Below, in pieces: positions 27,466 through 39,835 of a stretch of DNA of 64,000 nucleotides. Positions within the stretch are counted from its first letter, which is position 1. Each line of letters begins with the position of its first letter. Position numbers and translations under genes: made by a program. The stretch comes from Anthopleura xanthogrammica (lineage: Eukaryota > Cnidaria > Anthozoa > Actiniaria > Actiniidae), in the NCBI GenBank assembly GCA_964019055.1, contig OZ025222.1, positions 4,832,746 to 4,896,745 on the forward strand. The letters are read 5' to 3'. Under the pieces are notes generated by a model. That model was not told the origin of the DNA. It did not search any database and saw only the letters and a program-made list of their open reading frames with translations.

Positions 27466-29097
27466 ATGGATCACGAGAGGCAACAGAGAGAACAAACTAC
27501 ATATTTCACTGGATTAGAGCAGGATTTTAGCCTGGACCCCAACTTCTATGACATTAAAGGTGGTCAGAACTCATTTTTATCTGAACAGAATTCGAACTAT
27601 GGCACAAACTTTGCCAGCAGTTCTGATTTTGATCCGAACATGGGCCTACAAGTGGTGCCGAGCTTTGACCACGAAGTGTTTGCCGACTCGTTCTTTTCTC
27701 GCATTGATTACGAAAACAACGGTATTCACCAAAACCAAAGTGGTACTAATTATCAACCTGAGGAAAATCTTGGAAAACTTTGTGAAAGTTTATCACGTTT
27801 ACCAGAGCAAGAAGTAGGTAAAGATGAAAGAACTGATAGTAACTCGGAGATAAAAAGAAGAGACATTGCTACAAGTCCGGAGAGAAGACAGTCGGATACA
27901 GATAGTCTTGATGTTTACTTGAAACCTTGTGTTATTACTCCCACTAAAGTGGAAGATTTGTACAGTACTTTAGAAGACGAAGATAATACTATTTTTCAAT
28001 TTCCTCCCGATAAAGCAGCTCCGACATACTCCGAATCCATCCGAGGAAGTCAAGAGAACCAAGGAATGAATGATTCAAATGTATATGAAATTCAGCTTTG
28101 TAGCTTCAGTCGTCACGAAGCTTTGAATATTGAATCAAGCAATGACAAGAATTTGAATCCATACCATGGCAACGATTTGTTCGAGAAAAAATCTTGTTGT
28201 TGTTCGACGAATACTCAGAGATTGAATCATCGCGGTCTAGCTAGCCGTCACTTAGAACCAGAACCTCCAATCCTGACAAACAACGACAGCCCTACTAATA
28301 TACAATCTCTTTCATCAAATACAGAAGAGTTTCAAAAATCGTCTTCAAACTCTTTCCCGCCATTTTTGCTCGAATTGTCGACAAGCCAGAGGATTTTCGC
28401 GCCAAAACCAGCACATGGAAAACCAGACAACGTTTCTAATGAAAGAATTTCTTTGAACTTTGATAAAACGGAGCATTTACATATGGAAAACAAAGGTACT
28501 TCAAGTGACAAGAGAGATAGAAAAGGTTCCCTATTGAGAGAGACAACCAACGAAGAAACGCAAGGAAAAAATACAGAAATCAACGTGTTTCAGGAAAATA
28601 ATAAAACAACTCTGGTTCAAGATCAAATACAACCTACTGTGATTATAAACGATGAAAAACAGGCAGAAACGAGAATATTTGATAACCAAAACTTTAAACG
28701 CTTATCTAAATATTCAAAGACTTTTAAAAAAGAAAGATGTGCAAATACTACATTATTCAAGAAGAATTACAGCGATAGTGATGTAGAAATGTCAACAGAA
28801 GCAGAGAAAACTTCGCGTGATACAAGAATGAATCACAACGATACCGAGAAACAAAGAAGAGATCAAATGAAAGGTCGTTTTGAAAGTCTTCGACAAATTA
28901 TCCCAAGAATTGAAAGTTTAGAAAAAACACCAAAGGTACAAATCTTGAAGCAAGCTTGGAAATATGTCAGATACTTAGAAGAAGAGGGGGAAACTCTAGA
29001 AAAATCCAAGGGCACGGAAAAAGAAAGGAATCAAAAATTGTTGAAAAAGTTACAAAATATCGTCAAAATCTTGAAAGAAAATTCACAGCCCATATAG
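27466..29097 (+). CDS. Myc-like bHLH-leucine-zipper protein, single exon, 543 aa
   Basis: ATG at 27466 to TAG at 29095-29097 without an intron. The first ~440 residues are Ser/Asn/Asp/Glu-rich and look disordered. The basic region near residues 456-470 has H457, E461 and R464-R465, the residues Myc/Max-class proteins use on CACGTG. It is followed by helix-loop-helix (SLRQIIPRIESLEKTPKVQI, then YVRYLEEE) and a zipper to the C-terminus. The nearest match by pattern is Myc, but no MB1 (TPPLSP) or MB2 (DxMW) motif is visible in the N-terminus, unlike the Myc gene 5 kb downstream. Likely nuclear and DNA-binding with a zipper partner such as Max. Without activation boxes it could oppose Myc; that is inference. 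Candidate polyadenylation signal AATAAA near 29288. Confidence 0.85.
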   Translation: MDHERQQREQTTYFTGLEQDFSLDPNFYDIKGGQNSFLSEQNSNYGTNFASSSDFDPNMGLQVVPSFDHEVFADSFFSRIDYENNGIHQNQSGTNYQPEENLGKLCESLSRLPEQEVGKDERTDSNSEIKRRDIATSPERRQSDTDSLDVYLKPCVITPTKVEDLYSTLEDEDNTIFQFPPDKAAPTYSESIRGSQENQGMNDSNVYEIQLCSFSRHEALNIESSNDKNLNPYHGNDLFEKKSCCCSTNTQRLNHRGLASRHLEPEPPILTNNDSPTNIQSLSSNTEEFQKSSSNSFPPFLLELSTSQRIFAPKPAHGKPDNVSNERISLNFDKTEHLHMENKGTSSDKRDRKGSLLRETTNEETQGKNTEINVFQENNKTTLVQDQIQPTVIINDEKQAETRIFDNQNFKRLSKYSKTFKKERCANTTLFKKNYSDSDVEMSTEAEKTSRDTRMNHNDTEKQRRDQMKGRFESLRQIIPRIESLEKTPKVQILKQAWKYVRYLEEEGETLEKSKGTEKERNQKLLKKLQNIVKILKENSQPI

Positions 29098-29170
29098 GAT
29101 AGAACATATATTTAAATTGAAACTTTAATTCACAACAAGAACTTTGTCAAAATAACAATTAGGAATGAGA

Positions 29171-29381
29171 GTGAGGACACTCGAACCATGAACACTTGAT
29201 ATTTTTATATTTTTTATTTTATGAACTTTCTACTGCTTCAAACCTTCTGAAAATGAAGCACTGAACTCAAATAATCTTATTGTTCAAAATAAATCATATT
29301 TCCAATCGATTCACACAAGGGATGAAGGAGAAAAAAAGGATTAAAAAAAATTCAAAGTGTTCACGGTTCGAGTGTCCTCAC
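29171..29381. repeat. Foldback repeat
   Basis: gtgaggacactcgaacc (29171-29187) is mirrored exactly by ggttcgagtgtcctcac (29365-29381), with cattctcat/ttaatt-rich ends outside. A MITE-like hairpin just downstream of the Myc-like gene, possibly inside its 3' UTR. Confidence 0.75.
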
Positions 29382-30142
29382 TGTAATTAGAAATATTTAT
29401 TTTTTTATTTTGATCGATTATAAAGCCCCCTAGATTGATGACAATATAACTGTGTTAGTATATTCGAACAAGACAAGCCTTAGGCTGAATTTTTACGGTA
29501 TTGTATAAAATATGATGATAACGTAATGTTTTTGGGTGGCATATCATATGATTGGCTCGTATTTACTATTAATGCCGTGTTACTTATTAACACAAGGAAG
29601 AGATAAAGTTAAGGTATGCCACTGCCTTGACAGCCTACTTGTAGACCGTTAATGGTCTCTTAGTACTGATTCAAACATTATATATTTAATGTCAAATAAA
29701 TTATGCATTATTAATGCAGATTAGTCACGTGGTTCTTAGGGAACAAACAATTTCAACCAAAAGATTTCAATCGCTTTTATAAGGTTTTTTTCTAATAAGT
29801 GAAATATTTTGTTTGAGCTAACTGAGCTACTTTGGGCTAGTCGTCTTAAAAATACACGTTTTTGGAAACTTTACCAAGTCAGAAACAAAAGTAATAGTTT
29901 CAAGAGATTAAAGGAAGACTTGGCTAGCAGGGGAACCTTGGGGGAAAAAATGAAAAATGTTTGGCATCAAAATTAGATGGCGAGAGACGGTCTTCAACAA
30001 ATGGTTGCCATTCTCTGCCAATGTTTGCTTCCCCCTCCATATCTCCTACCACCACCACCCTCCTCCCCCGGGTGGAAGACCAAACAGCTCAGTAACCTCC
30101 ATTCCATTATGAAAATCGATCACCATAGCATCTATCGTGATT

Positions 30143-30328
30143 ACTGCGATTCTCAATATTCTGCGAACTCAGACATTTTATTGGCTTTTTGTGAAATTGG
30201 TTTTTCGCTGCCGTCAATCAAAACTAATTAGTCGGTACCTTTTATATTTTTGACTGGCGGCAGCGAAAAACCAAATTCCAACGGGAAATTCGCAACTCCC
30301 GAGTTCGCAGAATATTGAGAATCGCAGT
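30143..30328. repeat. Foldback repeat with 28-bp arms
   Basis: actgcgattctcaatattct at 30143 is answered by the exact complement ending at 30328. Inner arms ggtttttcgctgccgtcaa / ggcggcagcgaaaaacc extend the stem. No coding capacity. Confidence 0.85.
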
Positions 30329-30665
30329 AAAGAAAATTATTTTTAAAGTATTCTGTAAAAGTTATTCGAGTTATTTTTCAGACTTTTTTTAGTTCCTATG
30401 CAAATAGTTGTAGAGCACAACTCCCAATAAAACTTGCATAATTGAAGTAGCCATTCGTAAAATGCACGGGAACTCGACTGTATATTAAGAATAGCTATAG
30501 CCCTCTGTTGTCATCAGCCAATAGGATTGATGAGGACGGCCCAACAAAAATAATCAGACATCAAAATATAAAGGATTTTTTTTATTTATTTATTTTATTT
30601 TATTCATGTAGGACAATGTTGAAATTTATGATTTTTTTTCGTCTCTAAATTTCAAGAATTTGAAG

Positions 30666-30666
<1 letters not shown>

Positions 30667-30702
<36 letters not shown>
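30667..30702 (+). repeat. Poly-C tract, 36 nt
   Basis: Uninterrupted C run; a similar run of 33 lies at 31238-31270. Confidence 0.97.
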
Positions 30703-31236
30703 TAGTTGCTCCAGCCTACGAAAACTCAGCATCTGTCTGGATTTTTGGTATTCCGTTGACCAACTTGCAATTGAAACTTTTTGGGGCGGACAGTCGCGAT
30801 ATGTAACTATGCACTCGTTGGTAGTATAAATGTCTGATAACTACAACTAATTTTTGGAGTGCAGCTTCTTACTTTTTTTTCTCAAATATTTTATCTTATA
30901 TTTTTGTTAGTTTTGTTTGTAATTTATTATATTTTTTTTTTTGTACTTCGTGTCTGTAATTTTTGTAATTTTTGTAATTACTGTATCTTATTAAATCTGT
31001 AAACATGAAAAATAATAAATTAATTAATAAAAAAATAAATAAAAAAATAAATAAAAATAAAAAACTATACTTTGTATTTTGTGCATACAGATTGTCAATG
31101 AAAAACTTGACATTCATTCTGTGTTTATATACTATCAAAAAAATGAATGAAAAAATATCATGCAAGCGGCTTGGCACAGTAAAAAAAAATATCGTGTAAC
31201 ACTTTTAAAAAAATCGACCAAACTTACAATTGGCCC

Positions 31237-31237
<1 letters not shown>

Positions 31238-31270
<33 letters not shown>
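31238..31270 (+). repeat. Poly-C tract, 33 nt
   Basis: Uninterrupted C run preceded by ttggccca. Confidence 0.97.
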
Positions 31271-31387
31271 ATCAAATATCAAATGGTCTGTCCCTAAGAC
31301 ACGCGGGTTCAATGTTTTAGCTGGTACGGCTTAAAACGACCAACCGCATGCACGATCCGCCCGCATGGTTTTTTGAAATGATATCAT

Positions 31388-31447
31388 TTCAGCTCAGTTG
31401 GTAAGAGCGTCGGTCTGTTGTGCGGGAGGTCGTGGTTCGAGTCCCGG

Positions 31448-31503
<56 letters not shown>

Positions 31504-31511
31504 CACATCTA

Positions 31512-31564
<53 letters not shown>

Positions 31565-31840
31565 TGTCTCCCAACCCTTTCTTAACCTGTAAATGGGGGA
31601 CATAAAAGAACCTGTTGAATTATTCGTGTAAGAGTAGGGGATTGTCTCCCGGTTCAACAGCCTATCCCAATTTGGAGGCATAACACTAATTACTAACATT
31701 TCACTCATGATTGTAAGCTGCACGGCTGCTAATAGCGCCTTAATATGCAGCCCGTAAAGTCCTCCACTGGTCAAAATTGTAAAGCGCATTGAGACGATGT
31801 GAAATGCGCTATATAAGAACCCCATTATTATTATTATTCC
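31388..31840 (+). mobile_element. tRNA-derived SINE, apparently full length
   Basis: The head has A-box-like agctcagttggtaagagc and a perfect B box GGTTCGAGTCC, i.e. an RNA polymerase III promoter. A ~330-bp body follows. The tail reads gtgaaatgcgctatataagaa and then (ATT)n. The 3' tail resembles that of the LINE at 41931-42301 (aaatgcgcaatataag, then attattatt), suggesting mobilisation by that LINE family. The acceptor stem of a true tRNA is missing, so it is not called a tRNA gene. Confidence 0.88.
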
Positions 31841-32161
31841 ATGTATCGCGTGGGCTAATATTTGCCAACGTTTTAGTTATTACGATACATGTTATAGTCA
31901 GATTTCCTCCATCACACGCGACCAACGAGGTACCAGGTTTACTGTCAGTAAACACAGTGAACTTGCTATATCACACGCGTGTGTCAAAAAAAAAAAACAA
32001 TGAAAAAATGCGGAAAGAAAGAAAGGATTATAGTATATATATATTTAGCATTCATGAGTGCATGGTGTGTAGAAGTAAACACGTAAACCGGGTACGGCAT
32101 GCCATAACATTGAGCGGCGTAAAAAGACAAAAATATGGATCCATGCATAATCAAACCCGAG

Positions 32162-32420
32162 GAGACCTTCAAATTTTATCGATACCCTGAAACAACCTCT
32201 GGGCTGATCAATTAAAGTCAGGGCATGGCTAACTCACAGATCAATCCCTGAAACAATCTCTGGGCTGATCTAAGTCAGGGCATGGCTAACTCACAGATAG
32301 AACCCTCAAACAACCTCTGGGCTGATCTAAGTCAGGGCATGGCTAACTCACAGATCAAACCCTCAAACAACTTCTGGGCTGATCTAAGTCAGGGCACGGC
32401 TAACTCACAGATCAAACTGA
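32162..32420 (+). repeat. 57-bp tandem satellite, ~4.5 units
   Basis: Units are offset by exactly 57 bp (cagggcatggct at 32219, 32276, 32333; cagggcacggct at 32390), each with ctaactcacagatc and tctgggctgatc. The same unit is found in opposite orientation at 53395-53575. Confidence 0.92.
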
Positions 32421-34046
32421 AATTTAGCGTGTTAGAAGAAGGAAAACTGGAGAACCCGAAGAAAAACCCTTGAATCGAGGGAAAGACCTAACAAACTCTA
32501 CCCACATGTTAGACCCTGGACTGGTGAATGGCGCGTGTACTACCCGAGGCGACTACGGCCTGACACTGTTCATCGGATCAGGGGAATCAATCCCCCTCCG
32601 TGCGTTAAATGTCTATAACTACACTGGCTTTTAGCTTGAATGCACTTCAGAACAGCGACTTAATTCAGTACTGGTAAATATATTCATTATATTGAAAATT
32701 ATCCTCGTAATTAAGCTAAAAGACTAGCGTAGCTGTACCGGCTTCAGTCTCAAATGTACGAAGACAGCCACCCGTGTCATTCAGGACTGGTACGAATAAA
32801 CCAACTAAACTTAGCTTATAGAGACTTTATTTCTTTCATACCACATTCTAGTTGTCATTTTTTACGAGTTTATTTCAGTAGTTTTTGGCAAGGTAGAACT
32901 TTACCTTTTATTTTATCTCTGCAACTATACTATCTCTCTCTATAATTCGTTTTATTTTTATTACGTAGAATATTTCTTAACTGATACAATTGCAATTTTT
33001 TTCTGATTTAAACATAATAAAGATTCGAGCTACACATTTTACTACTATTGTTGTTTTATCTGCTGTTTCTCTAGCATTTTAGTAGTGTTTTTCTTTTTTA
33101 TTGAGTTCGAGTTTTTCAAGCAATACTGCAGGCCAACAGAAGAATTCTCTTTGTCCTAGAATCAGGAGATTAGCTCGTATTCATCCTGCAGCTCTTTATC
33201 CTTTTCTTCTAGCTTAGCTAAATAGAGTGACGTTCGATGCAACCTCTACCTGTTCTCTTTTGTTCTGTTTTGACTGTCATCAAACAGCCCCGGTAGAAAA
33301 GAATTTTAGTTTTCTTAATGAATACAATTTACATTAGTAAAATAATCTAGTTTTGAAAAGTTTGACTGAAACGTTTTAAAAACCGTAGGAAATCAAACTC
33401 GCGCTACAACCTTTTTTTTAAGCAAAAAGAAAGGCTACATTGTCTAAAGTTGTGTTTTATTTCGGTGTTAGTAAAATTAAAGAACATTTTCTAGCTTGTT
33501 GCACGTTTTTCTTTTAACTTGAAGGCAAATCAAGCAGGTAGTTTATTGATGATTTGATCAAAGAGTTCCTTTTGATTCTTAAAAAAAATATTTGATTTAT
33601 TCGAGTCATTCAACCCTGAGCCACACGAAAAATATGGACTTTAAGATAATTCCCTAGTAAAAAAAAAAAGTATTGGCCTGTGATTCTAGATTTTTTTTGC
33701 CATGGGCGGGACCAAACTTTGCAGGTATTCTATTGAAGGGATCGTAGTGCCGGGAGGTACAGGTGCTGTGTTCAAACTCTAAGTAAATAGCGTAATAATT
33801 ATCCTACAACCTCGCAGAGACAACGTGCTCGGTTTCAAAATCCGATTTATATGTTTCTTTCGGTCAACTTCGGCAACAGTTGTAAACGTTGAGCTTCGGA
33901 TATTCAACTAGTGTTCTTTATCGTGTGGAAAGTGGTGGTGTACTACTTGCAGGCCGCGGTGAATAAGATACATTGTTCTTTTCATACGCTTTTAGCGTAG
34001 GTATTCAGTTGCTGTCGCTTGAGGGACATTTGCATTTTGTCACGCA

Positions 34047-34053
34047 TATAAAG
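34047..34053 (+). promoter_or_regulatory. Myc TATA box
   Basis: TATAAAG in gcatataaagacggc, ~30 bp before a TCATT initiator-like site at 34076-34080 and ~145 bp before the Myc ATG. Position is the main support. Confidence 0.65.
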
Positions 34054-34197
34054 ACGGCTTTAAAAAGACGTAGGGTCATTTAAGCTACGACCAGTACGAG
34101 AAGGACTGACTGACTGTAGTTGTGAATTAGTTATATATTACACACATAGACCGTGTGGAGACCAGAACAACTGAACTGTGAAGAAACACCTTTAATA

Positions 34198-37100
34198 ATG
34201 GATTTAAAGAAACATAGTCTACTTGGAGACTCGCCTCCGTACCTCCCCGATGAAGAAGTCTTTTTATTCCCAAGTTCCGAGAGAACTGTTTGGAACGGGC
34301 TTACATTTGCAACACCGCCTTTATCTCCCGTCGATACAGTTACGAGCGACAAGGAAGTCATTACACATTTATCGAGTAATTGTGACGACCTTCATGACGA
34401 GCTGTTTTCAAATGCAAGGGGTACTAGTTTTGGGAGAGCTAAATCGCCGGCTATTTTGAACGACATTATGTGGAATGCAGGTCACCGAGCTAAAAGACCC
34501 GATTCAGCTATGGATATAGATGTACGATTCCATCTTAACTCGACTCCGATAGCATTTGAACAGCCGATAGCCACTACATTTGTGGACAGTGAGGAGCTGT
34601 TTTCTTTCTCATTACTCGCTTCACACGAAGATGATGATACTAACAGTAGACACGATGAACATATCGCTTCGAGTCCATTCCAAGATCTTTCCGACTCAGG
34701 TCAGTAATCTAATTAACAAAACAGTTACTATTAAGTTTAGAAACTAAGCCAGGTTAATTTTTAATTTTGGAGATATTTTTAAGAGTATATTTATAGCCAG
34801 CTTCATGCAGTTTCAGATTAATCCACTTTAATTTCGACATTCATCTTAGAAAAAAATCAAATCACCCAATGAATAAAAAATCAGCTTTCGAAAAATCCAA
34901 AGTCAACCAGTCACTACAAAATAGCTTGAATGAACTTTTCACTTATTTAAGCTAATTTCCGAATGTTCTTAATTCAACGATATTTGTAAACACTGAATTC
35001 ATTAAAAAATCACATACGTTCAAAACAATGGAATTTATTTTCATTTCTATGCTGTTTGGAAGAAACCCGTACATAATCGAAATTACAAATATTGGGAATT
35101 CATTATGATAATTAAAAATCTTAGGCAGTTAATTCCTAATAGTCTTGGTTGTTTTTCTTTCTTCTTTGTTTGAACTGCTGTCGTTTTCTCAATGAAAATA
35201 TCAAATAATTTTGAATATAATTCTTAGTCATAACAAATTATCTTGGTGGAACTCGAAGAAACTAGCTCCATACTAAGTGCATCTGTTACTAAACAATTTG
35301 TGCACCTCAAAGCATCGCGTAATAAGCTATTGATCAAGTTTATCTTGTGAACTGATTAAAAAAAACATTTTGATAGCTTTTTCATTTAGTAAGACTACCT
35401 ATACAATGTACAATAGATACAGACCACCCGCTGTCGCATGGGAATTATAACTAAAACTTTTCTAAAAAAAACTACAAAATAAGTGATTTTCAAGATTAAT
35501 ACCAGTTTTTTGTTATCTTGTGTTCCTTGTTGCTTTTTACCGCGCGCCGCATTTTTATAACGCCCTTTTTTTCATCTTTTGTTCAATCTTATATAGCATT
35601 TTGTTACGAAATGTAGTTAGTGCAAACTAAACGAGAAATATCAATGGAAAAAATTTAAGAACGACGAAAAAACTGAGAAGCCGTACAAAATCTTTAGTTT
35701 TTGAATGGATTTTTAAAAACTCTTCTTTGACGCGTTTTGTTAAAATAAGTTTCCAGCAGATTTTGCAGTCGGTCTACTAGTGATGTTATTTGATTTTTCA
35801 TTCACATCAAGGCCAAAATTATTGTAGCAGATGTCTCAGTGGAAATATTAATATAAGATTGTTCTCAATACATCAGTGTTTCACTTCGACTTTGTTATAA
35901 TAAATAATCTTTTGGTAGATATGATTTACTGTGCAAGTTTGAGTTTGTTTTGATTGTCTTTATGTAGGACATCGTTCAAAGGGCCAAAATACTTTGCTTC
36001 GTTTTCATGGTAAAATTACGTTTTTATGCACTGCGACTGGATTCAACTTTACTGCCATCGACAAAAGCAAGGATGCCTAGCGCTAAGTGCGCTCGCCTCG
36101 TCTCTGGGATCTCAGGTTCGATTCCTTGTCTCGGCTTCACATATGAGAAGAGTTTGTTAGTTGTCTCCACTGGAAAGATTAGGCGAGAGCTTGGATTAGG
36201 CAATGTAATACGCCGTAGTATTTGGGGATGAGATTTAGTGGATGGCAGTCGGTTATAATTACAAACAAAGTACTAGACGTCAAAACAAGAGCACATTCAT
36301 TTGTGCGGTTTGACTTTTAGGCTGGCCTTAAAGAAAACCGGACGATTTTTTAACCGTTCAAAACTTAGACATACCATTTACAAGGAACCTTCTCTTTCAT
36401 TTGCACGGCTAGGCTTTTGAATTTGTGTCCGGATAACACAGTTCCATGTAAAATTAACGCCTAAACGTTGGCTTTTCAGTTTAACGGTTAAAAATTCGTC
36501 CGATATCGCGTAAACCAAGCCCGGCTTAGTTTTAGAGATATTTGAGGACCAAAACCAGAATCTTATACTTCCAGAGGTGATGGGTGCCGGGTAACCCTTC
36601 CCTCTCGGCCCTCGGTTGCAGTTACTTCAGTGACGTTAACGTTATCCCTTAAAAACCAAATAGCCTTTAGAACCGAACCCACCCCTCCCCTCCTTCTTTA
36701 CGTCCCTCAAATTGTTATGACTAAAAATTTGACTGGGATTTTGACTATAGTCTTGGTCTCTGAAAACGCAATATAATAACAAGAAAAGAACTTATCTAAA
36801 TATTAGTAACAATATCATAATGGGCTATTCAGTACTATCAGTCCCAATAACTGGTCCTCGTATTTATTCAATCAGTCAATTACCTGTTCTCCTCGTGTAC
36901 TAGGCTTAACTAGCTTGGACAGTTACTGGTAAACATGTGACTTACGCCAGACTAAGTATAATAGCGGACCCACAATTACCAGCAAATTGTCTGCAAACTG
37001 AAATACTCCATTGCTTTGGAAGATTGGGATAAAATAAACAACTCAACGTTAACAAATGAATATCAGAATTGACCTTGAATATCGCAAGAATATAATGCGA

Positions 37101-38310
37101 AGTATCTTTGAATCACTCGATTATAAGATATATTTCTAGTATTTTTTTCTCAATGTTCTTAAGGTAGTTTCCAGTTGGAATAACGTTTTAATCATTTCTA
37201 TTTTTGTTCACTGTTGTGTTCTTCTCATCTCGCTGTATTTGCTAGTCCTCATATCCTAGCTCTATCTCTTACTTTTAGTTTAATTAAGTTTACTGATTAC
37301 ACAGAAGTTTAATTAATATAGTTTAATAATATCTATCAGGATGAAATGGTAGGAAAGTTTTTTATCCATTTATAGCAATAGATGGTTTGGTTTATAAGTA
37401 GATCTTTGGCAAAGTCAGAAAAGATAAAAAGGCTAAGTAAAGTCCAGCAAAATGCTGTGAGCCGGGATTTGCAAGGCTAATACAATACTTTCTAGATATC
37501 TTGGACAAAACCTGTTGGGACTTTTTCCCTCTTTTGACAACCCAATCAGTGTAAAATTTTGCAAAAAGCTACAAAAATCACTTTCTCCCCCCTATCCAAT
37601 GTTGCCTAGGGAGGTTTGGTGTTGACTTAGCTGTCAGACCAAAACAATGTCTGGGGAGAGGAGGGGAGGAAAGGTTTTGGCCTTAAAGTGTAGCAAGTAT
37701 CTTTTCAACCTCCAAAAATGTGAGAAACGGTGAAAGAGTCCCAACATATTTGTCCAGGATTGTAGATCTCAGTTGTTAACGAAATATTCTTGATAATTCA
37801 AGTCCTTTTCCCTCGTCTTATTCATTGTTTTCTAATTACTTTTCAACAGATGAAGAGATTGATGTTGTAAGCATACAAACAAACAATGAAATACATAACA
37901 AGTCTACAAGTACTACAACAAATGTCGCTGAACAAAGTAGCCTATCAAAGAACGTTGAAACTGCCCTGCTAAAACCAAAAATCACTCTACAAAAATTCAA
38001 AGACAAAAGGGAAGACAGTTCAACGTCGGATAGTGAAGGCGAAAACACTCGAATTTCGCACAACGATTTGGAACGAAAGCGACGAAACGAGCTGCGAAAT
38101 CGTTTTACTGCCCTGAGAGAAAGTATCCCATCGCTGATGGACAACGAGAAAGCTGCCAAAATAACAATACTACGGAAAGCATACGAACTTATTCTAGCAG
38201 CTGAGAAAGAAGAGAAAAGATTGATCAAAGAGAAAGACTTTGAAAGACAAAAAAATGATGAACTTTTGAGAAAAATTATCAAACTTAGAAAAACCAGTAA
38301 ACGAAGATAA
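34198..38310 (+). CDS. myc: Myc proto-oncogene-type transcription factor, two coding exons, 320 aa
   Basis: Coding exons 34198-34699 and 37850-38310 join in phase 1 (TCA G|AT GAA); donor gtcagt, acceptor tttcaacag. TAA is at 38308-38310. The N-terminus has Myc box I (FATPPLSP, residues 37-44, with the Thr and Ser of the phospho-degron) and Myc box II (ILNDIMWNAG, 86-95). Exon 2 starts with the Myc-typical acidic DEEIDVVSI (168-176), then a DNA-binding basic region (H238, E242, R246), helix-loop-helix (FTALRESIPSL...KITILRKAY) and zipper. Family knowledge: dimerises with Max, binds CACGTG and drives growth genes in the nucleus. The exon split matches vertebrate Myc, where the acidic region opens the last exon. 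An in-frame GTG at 34153 lies upstream; ATG 34198 is preferred. Possible ATTAAA signal at 38699. Confident. Confidence 0.95.
34700..37849 (+). other. Myc intron
   Basis: A 3.15-kb AT-rich intron. 36062-36240 carries a tRNA-SINE-like fragment with B box GGTTCGATTCC. No other gene or long open frame is recognised. Confidence 0.75.
36062..36240 (+). mobile_element. tRNA-derived SINE fragment in Myc intron
   Basis: A-box-like tagcgctaagtgcg and perfect B box ggttcgattcc, ~30 bp apart, followed by a body (gagtttgttagttgtctcc) resembling 20600-20630. Degraded head copies are seen at ~17095 and ~20560. No tail is recognisable. Confidence 0.65.
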
Positions 38311-39030
38311 CCATGCTGAACAATACTTCCCTCTTTACATCTGGACCCTAACGAATATTTTTTTAAGGAAACTGCAAAATATTTACTGCGGTAATTCGGG
38401 TTCTGTGTAATATGACATAGATCTTCAAACCACGGCGAAGAATTCTAATTTCGTAACTTCCAAATCATATCGTAAAAATATAAAATTATATAGTTTGAGA
38501 ACAAAACCATTTATACATTCATTTATATTATCGACCACAGTTTTGTATCCTTTATAAATATATATTACAATATTTAATGATTATACCAAATAATTTTGCC
38601 AAAATTAATTGTACATTTGATGAAGCTATTATAATCGGCAAGTCATATAATAAGTGACATGCGTGTATTATGAAGTATGTATATATTTGCTGCTGTAAAT
38701 TAAAAATCTTTTCGCTTTAACTTGTGTCATGAATGAGCTTATAAACATGTAACCAGTGAATAAGAATGAATCTGCTTTTATTGTATAGACACTAGTGTTT
38801 TATTGGGAAATACCCCACTCGTATTTCCCATACGAACTACATCCGGGACCTCCGGGACATATTTTCCATATCCTCACGTGTGAAGATATCGTGACGTCAC
38901 TTCCGATGTTTTCCCGCTCACTTTAACGCGTGTTGTGTAGTTTTTGTTTATTGATGTGTCTATATAATAAGAAATCAAATTACACGTTGGCTTGAAGATA
39001 TGAAGTGAATAATTGGCTCCTAACTGTTAA

Positions 39031-39375
39031 GGTCCAGTTAAACTGTGCAATTTTCTCAGCAACTTGTCTCTCAATGCTTGAAAATGTAGCGTAGCAGGTT
39101 GACGAGGTGAGGTGTTACACTGCAACGCGATCTCAACAACTCGCAATGATTTGACAAATATGCCTTAAAATTGCGAGAAAAGTTGCTGGAGGGTTGATAC
39201 AAAGTGCAATTGCGTTGTCAGTAGCTGGAATCCGTTGCGAAAAGTAGAACAGAGTTCTTCTTCGTGCAAGGCTACGCGCAACAACAAAAATTGCGAAACA
39301 ACCCCTGTTACACTGTGAAATTCTCCAGCACTTGTCTTGAGACAAGTTGCTGGGAAAACTGCACACTGTAGCTGG
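39031..39375. mobile_element. Foldback element, ~345 bp
   Basis: Ends are complementary: aaactgtgcaattttctcag / caacttgtctc at the left against gagacaagttgctgggaaaa / ctgcacactg at the right. The interior repeats gcaattttt/aaaattgc motifs. MITE-like, non-coding. Confidence 0.7.
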
Positions 39376-39429
39376 GCTTTTATGAGGCATGGAACTCTGC
39401 TTAGTTAGGTGTGCGGGCTTTTTTAAAGG

Positions 39430-39590
39430 GAAGTTAAATTAAACTACTTTTAAACATGTTTAAAGGTCCGGTGTGAAAGGGCACTCGTTAAACTAAACAA
39501 ATTTTTAAACATGTTTAAAGGTCCGGTGTGAAAGGACACTCGTTAAACTAAACAACTTTCACACGTGTTTAAAGGTCCGGTGTGTCATGC
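39430..39590 (+). repeat. Triplicated ~57-bp unit
   Basis: gtttaaaggtccggtgtg occurs three times with ctcgttaaactaaacaa between. Confidence 0.85.
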
Positions 39591-39835
39591 TTTTAGTCAA
39601 TATTCATAGTTGTACAAAGGTTATTTTAATTTTGTTTTTCAAAATTCCTGGGTTGAATTCAGTCCAAGCTATACAGATCTCTTACTCCGACGAAATGATA
39701 GTGAAACATTACTCCCGAAAGATGAAGTATCTAATCTTGTCCTGTGACAGTGTTCACACCAGTTATGAATTAGAGCTTTATATTTGAAGGCCCGTCGCTA
39801 TGGGTGGTAAGTGATCCGGTAACTTTTAAATTCAA

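Larger units (their letters stand above)
29098..34046. other. Intergenic with hairpin elements, SINE, satellite
   Basis: No gene recognised. Contents listed separately: foldbacks at 29171-29381 and 30143-30328, two long poly-C tracts, a tRNA-derived SINE and a 57-bp satellite. 30.8-31.2 kb is AT-rich; 32.5-34.0 kb holds nothing recognisable before the Myc promoter. Confidence 0.5.

Noticed and set aside
31388..31465. Functional tRNA gene
   Set aside because: Good A and B boxes but no matching acceptor stem, and a SINE body and tail follow.
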